From Gammaproteobacteria bacterium (GTDB taxonomy: Bacteria > Pseudomonadota > Gammaproteobacteria > Pseudomonadales > Pseudohongiellaceae), in assembly GCA_030654835.1 (NCBI GenBank), contig JAURWS010000031.1, positions 17,062-81,061 of the forward strand: a stretch of 64,000 nucleotides of DNA. Reading direction: 5' to 3'. Positions within the stretch are counted from its first letter, which is position 1. Every line of letters starts with the position of its first letter. Below the pieces are notes generated by a model, which searched no databases, had not been told where the DNA came from, and saw only the letters and a program-made list of their open reading frames with translations. This document shows, one piece after another, positions 16,562 through 24,868 of the stretch. The position numbers were made by a program, and so were the translations under genes.

Positions 16562-17332
16562 TCAGTCTACAAATGCGCGCTCGATCACGTAGTGTCCCTT
16601 GATACCGTGGCGTGATTCCTTGAATTCCCAGCCATCCAGTACCTTGCAGGTATCTTTGAGCATCGCGGTGCTGCCGCAAAGCATGAAGCGGTCGTCGTCG
16701 TGGTTCGGCACCGGCAGGCCGATGTCGCTGAACAACTTGCCGTTGAGCATCAGGTCGGTAATGCGTCCTTTGTGGATGAAATCCTCGCGGGTCACGGTGG
16801 GGTAGTAAATCAGCTGATTCTTCACCTGCTCGCCGAAGAACTCGTTCTGCGGCAGCTCGTTGGTGATCATCTCGTGGTAAGCAAGATCGACGATGCGGCG
16901 CACGCCGTGCACCAGAATGACCTTCTCGAAGCGCTCGTAGATGTCCGGATCACGAATGATGCTCATGAACGGCGCCAGTCCCGTGCCCGTAGACAGCAGG
17001 TAGAGATTGCGGCCAGGCAGCAGGTGGTCGGCGACCAGTGTGCCGGTTGGCTTGCTGCTGATCAGCAGTTCGTCGCCGATGCGGATATTCTGCAGACGGG
17101 AGGTCAGCGGGCCGTCCTGCACCTTGATGCTGAAGAACTCCAGCTCTTCCTCATAGTTGGCGCTCGCAATACTATAAGCGCGCATCAGCGGGCGTCCCTC
17201 CACCTCCATCCCGACCATCACGAAATGGCCATTCTCAAAACGCAGCGATTTGTCGCGGGTGGTGGTAAAGCTGAACAAGGTCTCGTTCCAGTGGTGAACG
17301 CTGGTGACGCTTTGTTTGGACACTGCTGCCAT
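16562..17332 (-). CDS. fpr: ferredoxin/flavodoxin-NADP+ reductase
   Basis: 256 residues, bacterial subclass I FNR. FAD-binding RAYSIAS motif, NADP-binding GTGLAPFMSIIRD and the C-terminal HYVIERAFVD that packs on the flavin are all present. It moves electrons between NADPH and ferredoxin or flavodoxin, supplying Fe-S repair and redox-stress responses. In Pseudomonas the fpr gene is divergent from finR, whose product activates it under oxidative stress; the same arrangement occurs here with the LysR gene at 17573. Confidence 0.92.
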   Translation of the reverse strand: MAAVSKQSVTSVHHWNETLFSFTTTRDKSLRFENGHFVMVGMEVEGRPLMRAYSIASANYEEELEFFSIKVQDGPLTSRLQNIRIGDELLISSKPTGTLVADHLLPGRNLYLLSTGTGLAPFMSIIRDPDIYERFEKVILVHGVRRIVDLAYHEMITNELPQNEFFGEQVKNQLIYYPTVTREDFIHKGRITDLMLNGKLFSDIGLPVPNHDDDRFMLCGSTAMLKDTCKVLDGWEFKESRHGIKGHYVIERAFVD

Positions 17333-17418
17333 GCTGGATTCCTGTTGATGACGGTGGATGGAGGCTGGGATCAGGGGCTCCGGCCCGACTTGCGCGAATT
17401 CTAGGCGCTCTCTAAGCT

Positions 17419-17468
17419 ATCTGTAAAACAGATAATCAGCATATATCTAATCGGTTTATCAGATATAT
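17419..17468. promoter_or_regulatory. dyads in the fpr-finR intergenic region
   Basis: Two inverted repeats lie between the divergent genes: ATCTGTAAAACAGAT (17419-17433, perfect 6-3-6) and ATATATCT/AGATATAT (17441-17448 and 17461-17468). LysR-type regulators bind such interrupted dyads upstream of the target promoter. They are reasonable FinR-like operators, not verified. Confidence 0.45.
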
Positions 17469-17572
17469 GAGAGACTGCCCAATGGGCAACGTGTCGTGCT
17501 GATCCAATCGGAACGCGACGATACAGCGGCAGACACGCAAATTCAAGATCAGGGCCGAAAGAGGAATAGGGC

Positions 17573-18457
17573 ATGTATTACACCTTGCGACAGATCGAAG
17601 TGTTCCTCGCTACCGCGCACTACGAGAATGTCACCCAGGCGGCAAGCAGCCTCGCGATGTCCCAATCGGCTGCCAGTTCAGCCTTGCAGGACCTGGAGCA
17701 ACGCTTCGACATTCAGCTCTTCGACCGTGCCGGCAAGCGTGTGCAACTGAGCGAGCTGGGCAAGGCGCTGCGACCCAGAGCGGAGGCCCTGCTGGCACAG
17801 GCGCGCGAATTCGAGCACAGCCTGACGCAGCGCACCGATGTGGCGGAGCTCAAGGTCGGCGCCACACTGACCATCGGCAACTATCTGGCGGTGCCGATCA
17901 TGGCGGAGTTCATGAATCTCCATCCAGACGCCCGCGTGAGCCTGACAGTGGAGAATACCGCTGCTATCGCCAGCCGGGTCCGCAACTTCGAACTGGACAT
18001 CGGCCTGATTGAGGGCGAGCTGCAGGACCCGGTGCTGGAAGTGATCCCCTGGCGCGACGATGAGCTGGCGCTGTTCTGCGCGCCCGGGCATCCGCTGGCC
18101 AGCCAGCGCACACTGAGCGACGCCGACCTGCTGGCAGCCCGGTGGGTGGTGCGCGAGGCGGGTTCGGGTACGCGCCAGGCCTTCGATCGCGCCATGCACG
18201 GCCTGCTGCCGGACCTCGATCTGCGGCTGAATCTGCAACATACCGAGGCGATCAAGCGAGCGGTGGAGGCCGGGCTGGGGATTGGCTGTCTGTCGGCCAT
18301 CGCGCTGCGGGATGCCTTCGCGCGTGGCAGCCTGATCCGTCTGGAGGCGCCGCAGCGGGACTGGACCCGCAAGTTCTACTTCATCCTGCACCGCCAGAAG
18401 TACCGCAGCGCCGGCATCCAAAGCTGGCTGACGCTGTGCGCTGAGTCTGCTCCCTGA
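17573..18457 (+). CDS. LysR-family regulator, FinR-like
   Basis: 294 residues. N-terminal HTH (VTQAASSLAMSQSAASSALQDLE) and LysR co-inducer domain. Position divergent from fpr matches FinR of Pseudomonas, which activates fpr in response to superoxide and sulfur/Fe-S stress. Sequence family is the CysB/Cbl-like LysR class by general appearance. AAGAGGAATAGGGC precedes the ATG. The gene's end is followed by a long inverted-repeat element. Calling it FinR rests mainly on synteny. Confidence 0.82.
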   Translation: MYYTLRQIEVFLATAHYENVTQAASSLAMSQSAASSALQDLEQRFDIQLFDRAGKRVQLSELGKALRPRAEALLAQAREFEHSLTQRTDVAELKVGATLTIGNYLAVPIMAEFMNLHPDARVSLTVENTAAIASRVRNFELDIGLIEGELQDPVLEVIPWRDDELALFCAPGHPLASQRTLSDADLLAARWVVREAGSGTRQAFDRAMHGLLPDLDLRLNLQHTEAIKRAVEAGLGIGCLSAIALRDAFARGSLIRLEAPQRDWTRKFYFILHRQKYRSAGIQSWLTLCAESAP

Positions 18458-18470
18458 CTGTGCTCTGCCT

Positions 18471-18666
18471 GTGGGAGCGTGCCTGCACGCGATTTGCATA
18501 TTCAGTGGTTAGAGCGGGGCGGCGCTACGGGCAGCAGCGACACGCCGTGAACCCATCCTTGGGGGCTCGCTTTCGCCATCCATGGCTCAAGACGGTCGCC
18601 GCTGCCCGTAGCGCCACCCCGCTTTGCAGGCTTGTGCCACATCGTCGCGTGCAGGCACGCTCCCAC
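18471..18666 (+). repeat. long inverted-repeat (MITE/BIME-like) element, copy A
   Basis: 196 bp bounded by perfect 22-bp terminal inverted repeats (18471-18492 and 18645-18666, beginning GTGGGAGCGTGCCTGCACGC). The interior is also self-complementary: a GGCGCTACGGGCAGC arm near 18523 pairs with GCTGCCCGTAGCGCC near 18600. The ends are REP-like. No coding. It matches copy B at 18985-19229 in opposite orientation. It is probably a non-autonomous element mobilised by a transposase elsewhere. Confidence 0.85.
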
Positions 18667-18728
18667 AGTCAGAGCACATTCGGTTGAGATGAACATCTAC
18701 CCGCCATCCATGACCGCCAAGAGTCCTC

Positions 18729-18776
18729 TTACTTGATCCTTTACTTGCCCCCCTACTTGATCCCCTACTTGATCCC
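18729..18776 (+). repeat. four 12-bp direct repeats
   Basis: Four head-to-tail units of the form YTACTTGATCCC (starts 18729, 18741, 18753, 18765), the second degenerate. They lie between the two long inverted-repeat elements in a 318-bp non-coding gap. Either a small satellite or a protein-binding array; no evidence decides. Confidence 0.6.
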
Positions 18777-18984
18777 CTGACGCTTCCGGTTCAGTTTCGC
18801 CGAGGGCTTCCTGGTTTACAGAAAACCTGATCTCAAAAAGTGCTCATTGATCTGGAAAGCACTGCTGTCATGGCGCTGAAAGTGCGGTCAACCTAGAGTT
18901 CGACCATGCGTGAGACTTCGGCGCTGTAATCATTGTTGGCGAAAGCGTTGATCAGAGCATTGCGCTGAATATGCGCCCTGACCG

Positions 18985-19229
18985 TGGGAGCGTGCCTGCT
19001 CGCGATGACGTGGCACAAACTTGCAAAGCGGGGTGGCGCTATGGGCAGCGGCGACCGTCTTGAGCCATGGCAGAAAAATGCTCCTGCATTTTCTGCACTT
19101 CCGCCATCCATGGCGGTCGGATGGCGAAAGCGAGCCCCCACGGATGGGTTCACGGCGTGTCGCTGCTACCCGTAGCGCCACGCCGCTCTTTCCACTGAAT
19201 ATGCAAATCGCGTGCAGGCACGCTCCCAC
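18985..19229 (-). repeat. long inverted-repeat element, copy B
   Basis: 245 bp, reverse complement of copy A with high identity, ending in the same GTGGGAGCGTGCCTG-type termini. It differs by an extra segment of about 49 bp near the centre that contains its own dyad (GCAGAAAAATGC…GCATTTTCTGC). It abuts the 3' end of the inositol-phosphatase gene, whose stop is at 19232. A short minus-strand reading frame just beyond it (ALINAFANNDYSAEVSRMVE, about 18900-18965) may be a gene remnant, but too short to assign. Confidence 0.82.
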
Positions 19230-19231
19230 GG

Positions 19232-20047
19232 TCAGGGGGCGGATTCTGCTCGTTGCAGCAGGTCCAGCAGCTGGGGGTAGAGGGTTGGGTTGGCCACCAG
19301 GATGTGTTCGTTGTGGAAGACTTCGCTGACACCTGCGGGCACCGGCTTGAAGTGCCCGTAGTGTGCACCGGCCTCCTTGGCAATCAACTGCGCGGCCGCG
19401 AAGTCCCAGACGCTCAGGCTTTCGTAGTAACCATCCAGACGCCCCATCGCCACCCAGCAGATATCCAGCGCGGCGGAACCCAGACGACGGATGTCCCCGC
19501 ACTCTTCCAGCACCAGCGCCAGACGCTTCACGATCGGAGCCAGAATCTCGCGGCTCTTGATATAGGGGAAACCCGTGGCCACCAGCGCGCGCCGGAGTGA
19601 ATCCTTCTGCGCCACCTGAATGCGCCGCTCGTTCAGCCAGGCGCCCTGACCGCGCGTCGCATGGAACATCTCGTCGACAAAGGGATTGAACACCACGCCG
19701 CACTCGATGCGGCCATTTTCTGCATAGGCGATGGAGACCGCGCTCTGGTCATGGTCGTGCGCGAAATTCACCGTCCCGTCGATGGGATCGATGATCCACA
19801 GAGGGGCGTCGTAACCGGCCACCAGCAACTCCGGGGCCGACTCTTCCGCGAGGATGCGATGCTCCGGAAAACGCGCGCGGATCGCATCGCAGATGAACTG
19901 GTCAGCCTTGATATCGGCATTGGTCACCAGCTCCGTCCCGCCCTTGAACGACGTGGTGAGCCCTTCCAGAGCGGCGTGCTCCGTACGGATCAGGGCGCCT
20001 GCAGCGCGGGCGAGGTTGCGAGTGAATTCGGGGATATCGTGATGCAT
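19232..20047 (-). CDS. inositol monophosphatase family protein
   Basis: 271 residues. Li+-sensitive Mg2+ phosphatase fold: FKGGTELVTNADIKAD, EES (ILAEESAPE), IDPIDGTVNFAHD and the C-terminal SVWDFAAAQLIAKEAG are all intact metal- and substrate-binding motifs. Closest functional classes are SuhB-like inositol-1-phosphatases or 3'(2'),5'-bisphosphate nucleotidases; I cannot separate them by eye. It is divergent from the arabinofuranose-donor operon, and a phosphatase is needed in that pathway, but the HAD domain there already offers one. Confidence 0.85.
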   Translation of the reverse strand: MHHDIPEFTRNLARAAGALIRTEHAALEGLTTSFKGGTELVTNADIKADQFICDAIRARFPEHRILAEESAPELLVAGYDAPLWIIDPIDGTVNFAHDHDQSAVSIAYAENGRIECGVVFNPFVDEMFHATRGQGAWLNERRIQVAQKDSLRRALVATGFPYIKSREILAPIVKRLALVLEECGDIRRLGSAALDICWVAMGRLDGYYESLSVWDFAAAQLIAKEAGAHYGHFKPVPAGVSEVFHNEHILVANPTLYPQLLDLLQRAESAP

Positions 20048-20243
20048 CGGTGATAGGTTCCGTTGTGGCGATCTTGGCGGCGAATTTTGTGGCGAACTTG
20101 GTCGAGAGTATAGCAGTTAGTTCACGGCGCCCGCCGGGTGTGCCATCATCGCACCCGCGTCGCGCTCAGCAGCCCTTGGTGGCGGGCCGCACCAACACGA
20201 TCCAACCTTCGATCCAATCCGTATTGCAGGAAACGCACTCTTC

Positions 20244-20660
20244 ATGAAGCTGGTTTTGCTCTACAGCCTGTTCGCCGTGCTCGCCATGGCGGCCAACATC
20301 CTCGCGCAGGAAGCCGCGCTGTTGGTCTATGGTGCCGCCTATGCGATGGCTTTCGCGATTCTGAGCGGCACGGCTGTGGGGCTGGTGGTGAAATATCTGC
20401 TGGATCGTCACTACATCTTCCAGGCCAGCGCCCGCCCTCTGCATCGCGACCTCGGCCAGTTCATCGCCTATGGCAGCACCGGCGTGCTGACCACGTTGCT
20501 GTTCTGGGGCACCGAGATCGCCTTCGACCTGCTCTTCGAGAACCGCGCCGCACGCTACACGGGGGCGGTGCTGGGTCTGAGCATTGGCTATGTCATCAAA
20601 TACCTGCTGGATCGCCGCTTTGTTTTCACCACTAATGGCACCACCGGGAGCAGCGTCTGA
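20244..20660 (+). CDS. GtrA-like flippase/membrane protein
   Basis: 138 residues with four transmembrane helices, the GtrA fold: VVKYLLDRHYIFQ and again VIKYLLDRRFVFTT, a duplicated signature typical of the family. GtrA-like proteins are thought to flip polyprenyl-phosphate-linked sugars. First gene of a plus-strand unit with DprE1, DprE2 and HAD-UbiA homologues; its stop overlaps the next start (TGATG). In this setting it most likely carries the polyprenyl-phosphate arabinose to the periplasm. Confidence 0.88.
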   Translation: MKLVLLYSLFAVLAMAANILAQEAALLVYGAAYAMAFAILSGTAVGLVVKYLLDRHYIFQASARPLHRDLGQFIAYGSTGVLTTLLFWGTEIAFDLLFENRAARYTGAVLGLSIGYVIKYLLDRRFVFTTNGTTGSSV

Positions 20661-21988
20661 TGCAGATCCACTCCTGGGGACGCTACCCCACCACCGACGC
20701 CACGCTGCACTCTCCACGTTCCCCGTCGGCGCTGCGGCGACTCCTGCTCGACACTCAACCGACTGACTCCGGCGCAACGACCGCCTTCGACGGCATCGCG
20801 CGCGGGCTCGGACGCAGCTACGGCGACAGCGCGCTGGCCGGCACCATCGTGCAGACCCGCGAGCTGGATCAGCTGCTCGCCTTCGACGCCGACACCGGCC
20901 TGCTGACCTGCGCCGCCGGTGTCAGCCTCGACACCATCCTGCATTGCTTCACGCCCCGTGGCTGGTTCCTGCCCGTCGTGCCAGGCACCCGCTTCGTCAG
21001 CGTGGGCGGCGCCATAGCCAGCGATGTGCACGGCAAGAACCATCATCTCGATGGCACCTTCGGTCAGCATGTGCACTCTTTGCGCCTGCTGCAGCCCGAC
21101 GGCGAGGTGCTGAACTGTTCGAGTACCGAGAACAGCGCGCTGTTCCACGCTACCTGCGGCGGCATGGGCCTGACTGGTATCATCGTCGATGCCACCATCA
21201 ACCTGCGGCGCATCCCCGGCTCGGCTATCCACCAGCGCACGCTGCGGACACCGCACTTGCAGGAAGTGATGGAGCGCTTCGAGGCCAGCGCCGCCAGCAC
21301 CTATTCGGTGGCCTGGCTGGATTGCCTCGCCAGAGGCTCTGCGCTGGGACGCTCGCTGCTGTTCCTCGGCGAGCACGCGACTGACGGACAATTCAAAGCA
21401 CCGCAGCGCGGCGGACTCGGTGTGCCCTTCAACTCGCCAGCGTTCCTGCTCAATCGCTACAGCATGAGCCTGTTCAACACGCTTTATTACAACCGCCCCG
21501 TGAACAGCCAGACCGAACAGCGCATCGAGGCCGGTCAGTATTTCTTCCCACTCGACAGCATCGCGCACTGGAATCGTTTGTATGGCCGCAAGGGTTTCCT
21601 GCAGTACCAGTTCGTGGTGCCGGATGCCGCAGCGCTGGCCGCGATCTCATTGGTGCTGCAGCGCAGCAGTGCCGCAGGCAAGGGCTCGTTCCTGTCCGTG
21701 CTGAAGAAGTTCGGGTCGGGCAACGACAACCTGCTGTCCTTCCCTCTGCAGGGCTACACGCTGGCCATGGACTTCAAGTTCGAGAACAATCTGCTGCCGC
21801 TGCTCGATGAGCTCGACAGCATCGTGCTCGACCACGGCGGCCGTCTCTACCTGGCCAAAGACGCCCGCATGAGCGAGGCCACCTTCAAGCGCAGTTATCC
21901 GCGCTGGGAGGAGCTGGCGCAGCTGCGCGCGGCCAGCGGGGCGGACCGCATGTTCAATTCACTGCAATCGCGCAGGCTCGGCCTTTAG
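20660..21988 (+). CDS. DprE1-like FAD oxidase (polyprenylphosphoryl-ribose 2'-oxidase)
   Basis: 442 residues. The FAD-binding domain (RGLGRSYGDSAL, then PVVPGTRFVSVGGAIASDVHGKNHH) and the C-terminal domain align with mycobacterial DprE1. With DprE2 it epimerises polyprenyl-phosphate ribose to arabinose at C2. The benzothiazinone-target cysteine of DprE1 (GWNVCVDF in M. tuberculosis) is alanine here (GYTLAMDF, residue 369), while the active-site Lys in LAKDARM is kept. The overlap with gtrA and the 52-bp gap to dprE2 indicate one operon. Confidence 0.88.
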   Translation: MQIHSWGRYPTTDATLHSPRSPSALRRLLLDTQPTDSGATTAFDGIARGLGRSYGDSALAGTIVQTRELDQLLAFDADTGLLTCAAGVSLDTILHCFTPRGWFLPVVPGTRFVSVGGAIASDVHGKNHHLDGTFGQHVHSLRLLQPDGEVLNCSSTENSALFHATCGGMGLTGIIVDATINLRRIPGSAIHQRTLRTPHLQEVMERFEASAASTYSVAWLDCLARGSALGRSLLFLGEHATDGQFKAPQRGGLGVPFNSPAFLLNRYSMSLFNTLYYNRPVNSQTEQRIEAGQYFFPLDSIAHWNRLYGRKGFLQYQFVVPDAAALAAISLVLQRSSAAGKGSFLSVLKKFGSGNDNLLSFPLQGYTLAMDFKFENNLLPLLDELDSIVLDHGGRLYLAKDARMSEATFKRSYPRWEELAQLRAASGADRMFNSLQSRRLGL

Positions 21989-22040
21989 GGCAGCGTGCAC
22001 TGCTCACAAGAACTTCTGAAAAGACCAAGAGGACTATCGA

Positions 22041-22781
22041 TTGAAAAACATACTCGTGATCGGCGCCAACTCTGCCATCGCCCGTGCTGTCTCCAGGCTC
22101 TACGCCGAGGAACATTGTCGCCTGTTCCTGCTGTCGCGCGATGCCGAACAGCTCGCCCTGCAGAAGCAGGATCTGCAGATTCGCGGCGCCACTGAGGTCG
22201 ATTGCAGCGTCTTCGATGCCAACAACTTCAGTGTGCACGAGGCCGTCATCGATCAGGTGTTGGATCGTTTCGGCAGTATCGACCTGGCGTTTATCTGCCA
22301 CGGCAGCCTCTCTAATCAGGCGCAGTGCGAGGAGCACTTCGACAGCGCGCTGCAGGAGTTCCACACCAACGCGCTCAGCGTGATCTCGTTGCTGACCTGC
22401 CTGGCTCGCCACATGAGTATCCAGCGCAGCGGCTGCATCGCCGTCATCACCTCGGTTGCTGGTGATCGCGGGCGCCAGTCCAATTATGTGTATGGCTCGG
22501 CCAAGGCGATGGTGTCGACTTATCTGCAGGGGCTGCGCGGCCGCCTCTTCAAGAGCCAGGTGGATGTCATCGACATCCGGCCCGGCTTCGTGGACACACC
22601 GATGACGCATGCCATCAAGAAAGGCGGCCCGTTGTGGAGCTCGCCCGAGAAGGTCGCGCAGTGCATTGTCGACGGCATCCGCAAGCGCAAACACACGATC
22701 TACGCCCCCGGCTACTGGCGCCTGATCATGCTGGTGGTCTGCAGCATTCCCGAAGTGCTCTTCAAGCGCCTGAAGCTGTAA
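22041..22781 (+). CDS. DprE2-like short-chain dehydrogenase
   Basis: 246 residues, SDR family. NAD(P) motif IGANSAIARAVSRLYAEE, catalytic Ser in ITSVAGDRGRQSN, then YVYGSAKAMVSTYLQGLRGRL supplies Tyr and Lys. In Mycobacterium DprE2 reduces the 2-keto intermediate made by DprE1, giving decaprenylphosphoryl-arabinose. Start codon is TTG at 22041, with AGAGGACTATCGA before it. The C-terminus carries hydrophobic residues (LIMLVVCSIPEVLF), as in DprE2 proteins associated with the membrane. Confidence 0.85.
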   Translation: MKNILVIGANSAIARAVSRLYAEEHCRLFLLSRDAEQLALQKQDLQIRGATEVDCSVFDANNFSVHEAVIDQVLDRFGSIDLAFICHGSLSNQAQCEEHFDSALQEFHTNALSVISLLTCLARHMSIQRSGCIAVITSVAGDRGRQSNYVYGSAKAMVSTYLQGLRGRLFKSQVDVIDIRPGFVDTPMTHAIKKGGPLWSSPEKVAQCIVDGIRKRKHTIYAPGYWRLIMLVVCSIPEVLFKRLKL

Positions 22782-22829
22782 TCCGCGCGGCTAAACTGGC
22801 ATGATGAGCGCCCGGCCAAGGACCCCATA

Positions 22830-24281
22830 ATGACAACATCAGTGCAGGACAGGCTTCCCCTCTACGTCGATCTGGACGGCACGCTGATTCACAGCGACCT
22901 GCTGCTGGAATCGTTTCTGGAGCTGATTCGCCACAACCTTCTGCTGGTGTTTCTGGTGCCGTTCTGGATGCTGCGTGGCAAGGCTTTCCTGAAGCGCGAG
23001 ATCGCCTGTCGCGTGCAACTGCGCGTCGACCTGCTGCCCTACAACAAGCCATTCCTCGACTTTCTGCGCGAACAAAAACAATCCGGGCGCCGTCTGGTTC
23101 TCATCTCTGCTTCCGACGACAGCCTGGTGCAGGCCGTCGCCGCGCATCTCGATCTCTTCGATGAAGCCATCGGCAGCGATGGCGTTGTGAACTGCTCCGG
23201 CACGCGCAAGCTCGCCAGAATCCTCGAAAGAGACAAAGCATTCTGCTACGCCGGTGACGGCCACGTTGATCTGCAGGTGTGGAAGGGCGCGAGCGCGGCG
23301 ATCCTGGTCGATGCCAATGCCGCCCTCAAGCGCGAAGCTGCGGCACTGACCCGCATCGAGCGCGAATTCGACCGACCACGACACGGGCTGCGCCCCTACC
23401 GCCGCGCATTGCGTCTGCATCAATGGTTGAAGAACACACTGGTCTTCCTGCCGCTGGCACTGGCTCATCAGATCAACAACCCGGAGCTGGTCTGGCAGGC
23501 GACGCTGGCGTTTCTCAGCTTCGGTCTCTGCGCCTCCAGTGTCTACGTGCTCAACGACCTCCTCGATCTAGCCAGTGACCGGCAGCACCGCAACAAGTGC
23601 CGCCGCCCCTTTGCTGCCGGTGACATTCCCCTGCTCAGCGGACTATTGCTGAGCCCCGTGCTGCTCGTGCTCGCCTTCGCCGTGGCGATGCCTCTGCCGC
23701 GCGCGTTCATCGTCATCCTCGCGCTGTATTACTTCTGCACCGGCCTTTACAGCTTCGTGCTCAAACGCATGATGTTGGTGGATGTGATCATGCTGGCGGC
23801 GCTGTACACGTTGCGCATCATCTCCGGCGCAGCGGCCATCTCGGTGGTGCCATCGTTCTGGCTGCTGGCGTTCTCGATGTTCCTGTTCTTCAGCCTGGCG
23901 GTGGTGAAACGCTACACGGAGCTGGATTATCTGCGTGAGGCGGGCATCGCCCAGTCCGAGGGGCGCGGCTACTACGCGCAGGACTTGAGCATGATGGCGA
24001 TGTTCGGCAGCGCCAGCGCGTTCATGTCGGTGATGGTATTCGCGCTCTACATCAACAACGACGACACGCGGGAACAATATCTGACGCCAGAGATTCTCTG
24101 GCTGATCTGCCCGCTGCTGCTGTACATGATCACGCGCATCTGGCTGCTGACGGCGCGCGGGCAGATTCATGAAGACCCCATCGTCTTCGCGCTCAAGGAT
24201 CGTGTCAGTCAGCTGGTGACATTGGTGTGTGGTGCGATGCTGTGGCTGGCCAACCTTGATTGGCGGGCGCTTGTTTTATAA
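22830..24281 (+). CDS. HAD phosphatase-UbiA prenyltransferase fusion (phosphoribosyl-polyprenyl-phosphate synthase)
   Basis: 483 residues. Residues 1-190 are a HAD domain (YVDLDGTLIHSDLL; CYAGDGHVDLQVW), residues 200-480 a UbiA-type membrane prenyltransferase with eight or so helices and the Asp-rich motif VYVLNDLLDLASDR. The UbiA part resembles mycobacterial Rv3806c, which joins phosphoribose from PRPP to decaprenyl phosphate; the HAD part would remove the 5-phosphate. The fusion thus supplies the substrate of DprE1/DprE2. Known from D-arabinofuranose pathways in some Pseudomonas strains. Substrate lipid (undecaprenyl versus octaprenyl) is not known. Confidence 0.85.
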   Translation: MTTSVQDRLPLYVDLDGTLIHSDLLLESFLELIRHNLLLVFLVPFWMLRGKAFLKREIACRVQLRVDLLPYNKPFLDFLREQKQSGRRLVLISASDDSLVQAVAAHLDLFDEAIGSDGVVNCSGTRKLARILERDKAFCYAGDGHVDLQVWKGASAAILVDANAALKREAAALTRIEREFDRPRHGLRPYRRALRLHQWLKNTLVFLPLALAHQINNPELVWQATLAFLSFGLCASSVYVLNDLLDLASDRQHRNKCRRPFAAGDIPLLSGLLLSPVLLVLAFAVAMPLPRAFIVILALYYFCTGLYSFVLKRMMLVDVIMLAALYTLRIISGAAAISVVPSFWLLAFSMFLFFSLAVVKRYTELDYLREAGIAQSEGRGYYAQDLSMMAMFGSASAFMSVMVFALYINNDDTREQYLTPEILWLICPLLLYMITRIWLLTARGQIHEDPIVFALKDRVSQLVTLVCGAMLWLANLDWRALVL

Positions 24282-24312
24282 CAAGAGTTTTGTAAAAAGG
24301 CAGGAGACCGAC

Positions 24313-24867
24313 ATGGCGCAACAGTATCAGGAAATTTCCGACAAACACCGACAGTTCATCGCAGACCAGAAGATATTCTTCATTGGCACCGCGACGGCAG
24401 ACAGCCGCGTCAACGTCTCTCCGAAAGGGATGGATGCGCTACGGGTAATCGACAGCAAGCGTGTTGTGTGGTTGAACGTCACGGGCAGTGGCAATGAATC
24501 ATCCGCTCACGTCCAGCAGCTTCCGCGCATGACTATCATGTTCTGCTCCTTTGAAGGTGCGCCGCTGATCCTGCGTCTGTATGGGACTGCGCGGGTCGTT
24601 CACCAGGGCGACGCCGACTGGAATGCGCTCTATGCGCTGTTCAAACCCAATCCCGGTGCCCGCCAGATTTTCGATGTCAGCATCAATCTTGTGCAAAGCT
24701 CCTGCGGCATGGCCGTTCCCACTTTCGACTATGTCGCCGACAGAGAGCTGCTGACCGAGTGGGCAGCGAAGAAGGGCGATGCTGGTCTGCAGCAATACTG
24801 GGCGGACAAGAATCAGGTCAGCATGGATGGTGTGCCCACGCATATTCTCGAACGGCAGCGCAAATGA
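24313..24867 (+). CDS. pyridoxamine 5'-phosphate oxidase-fold protein
   Basis: 184 residues from the ATG at 24313, which follows AGGAGACCGAC; the open frame before it is the 3' end of the UbiA gene in another frame. A split-barrel FMN-binding-fold protein (FFIGTATADSRVNVSPKGMD, then VVWLNVTGSGNESSAHV). Family members bind FMN or F420 and are mostly uncharacterised general-stress-like proteins. It is 31 bp downstream of the arabinose cluster, but a functional link is not implied. Confidence 0.82.
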   Translation: MAQQYQEISDKHRQFIADQKIFFIGTATADSRVNVSPKGMDALRVIDSKRVVWLNVTGSGNESSAHVQQLPRMTIMFCSFEGAPLILRLYGTARVVHQGDADWNALYALFKPNPGARQIFDVSINLVQSSCGMAVPTFDYVADRELLTEWAAKKGDAGLQQYWADKNQVSMDGVPTHILERQRK

Positions 24868-24868
24868 T

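Noticed and set aside
18471..19229. Hairpin elements as a rho-independent terminator for the LysR gene
   Set aside because: Far too long, bounded by matching termini, and duplicated in inverse orientation; a repeat element explains it better.
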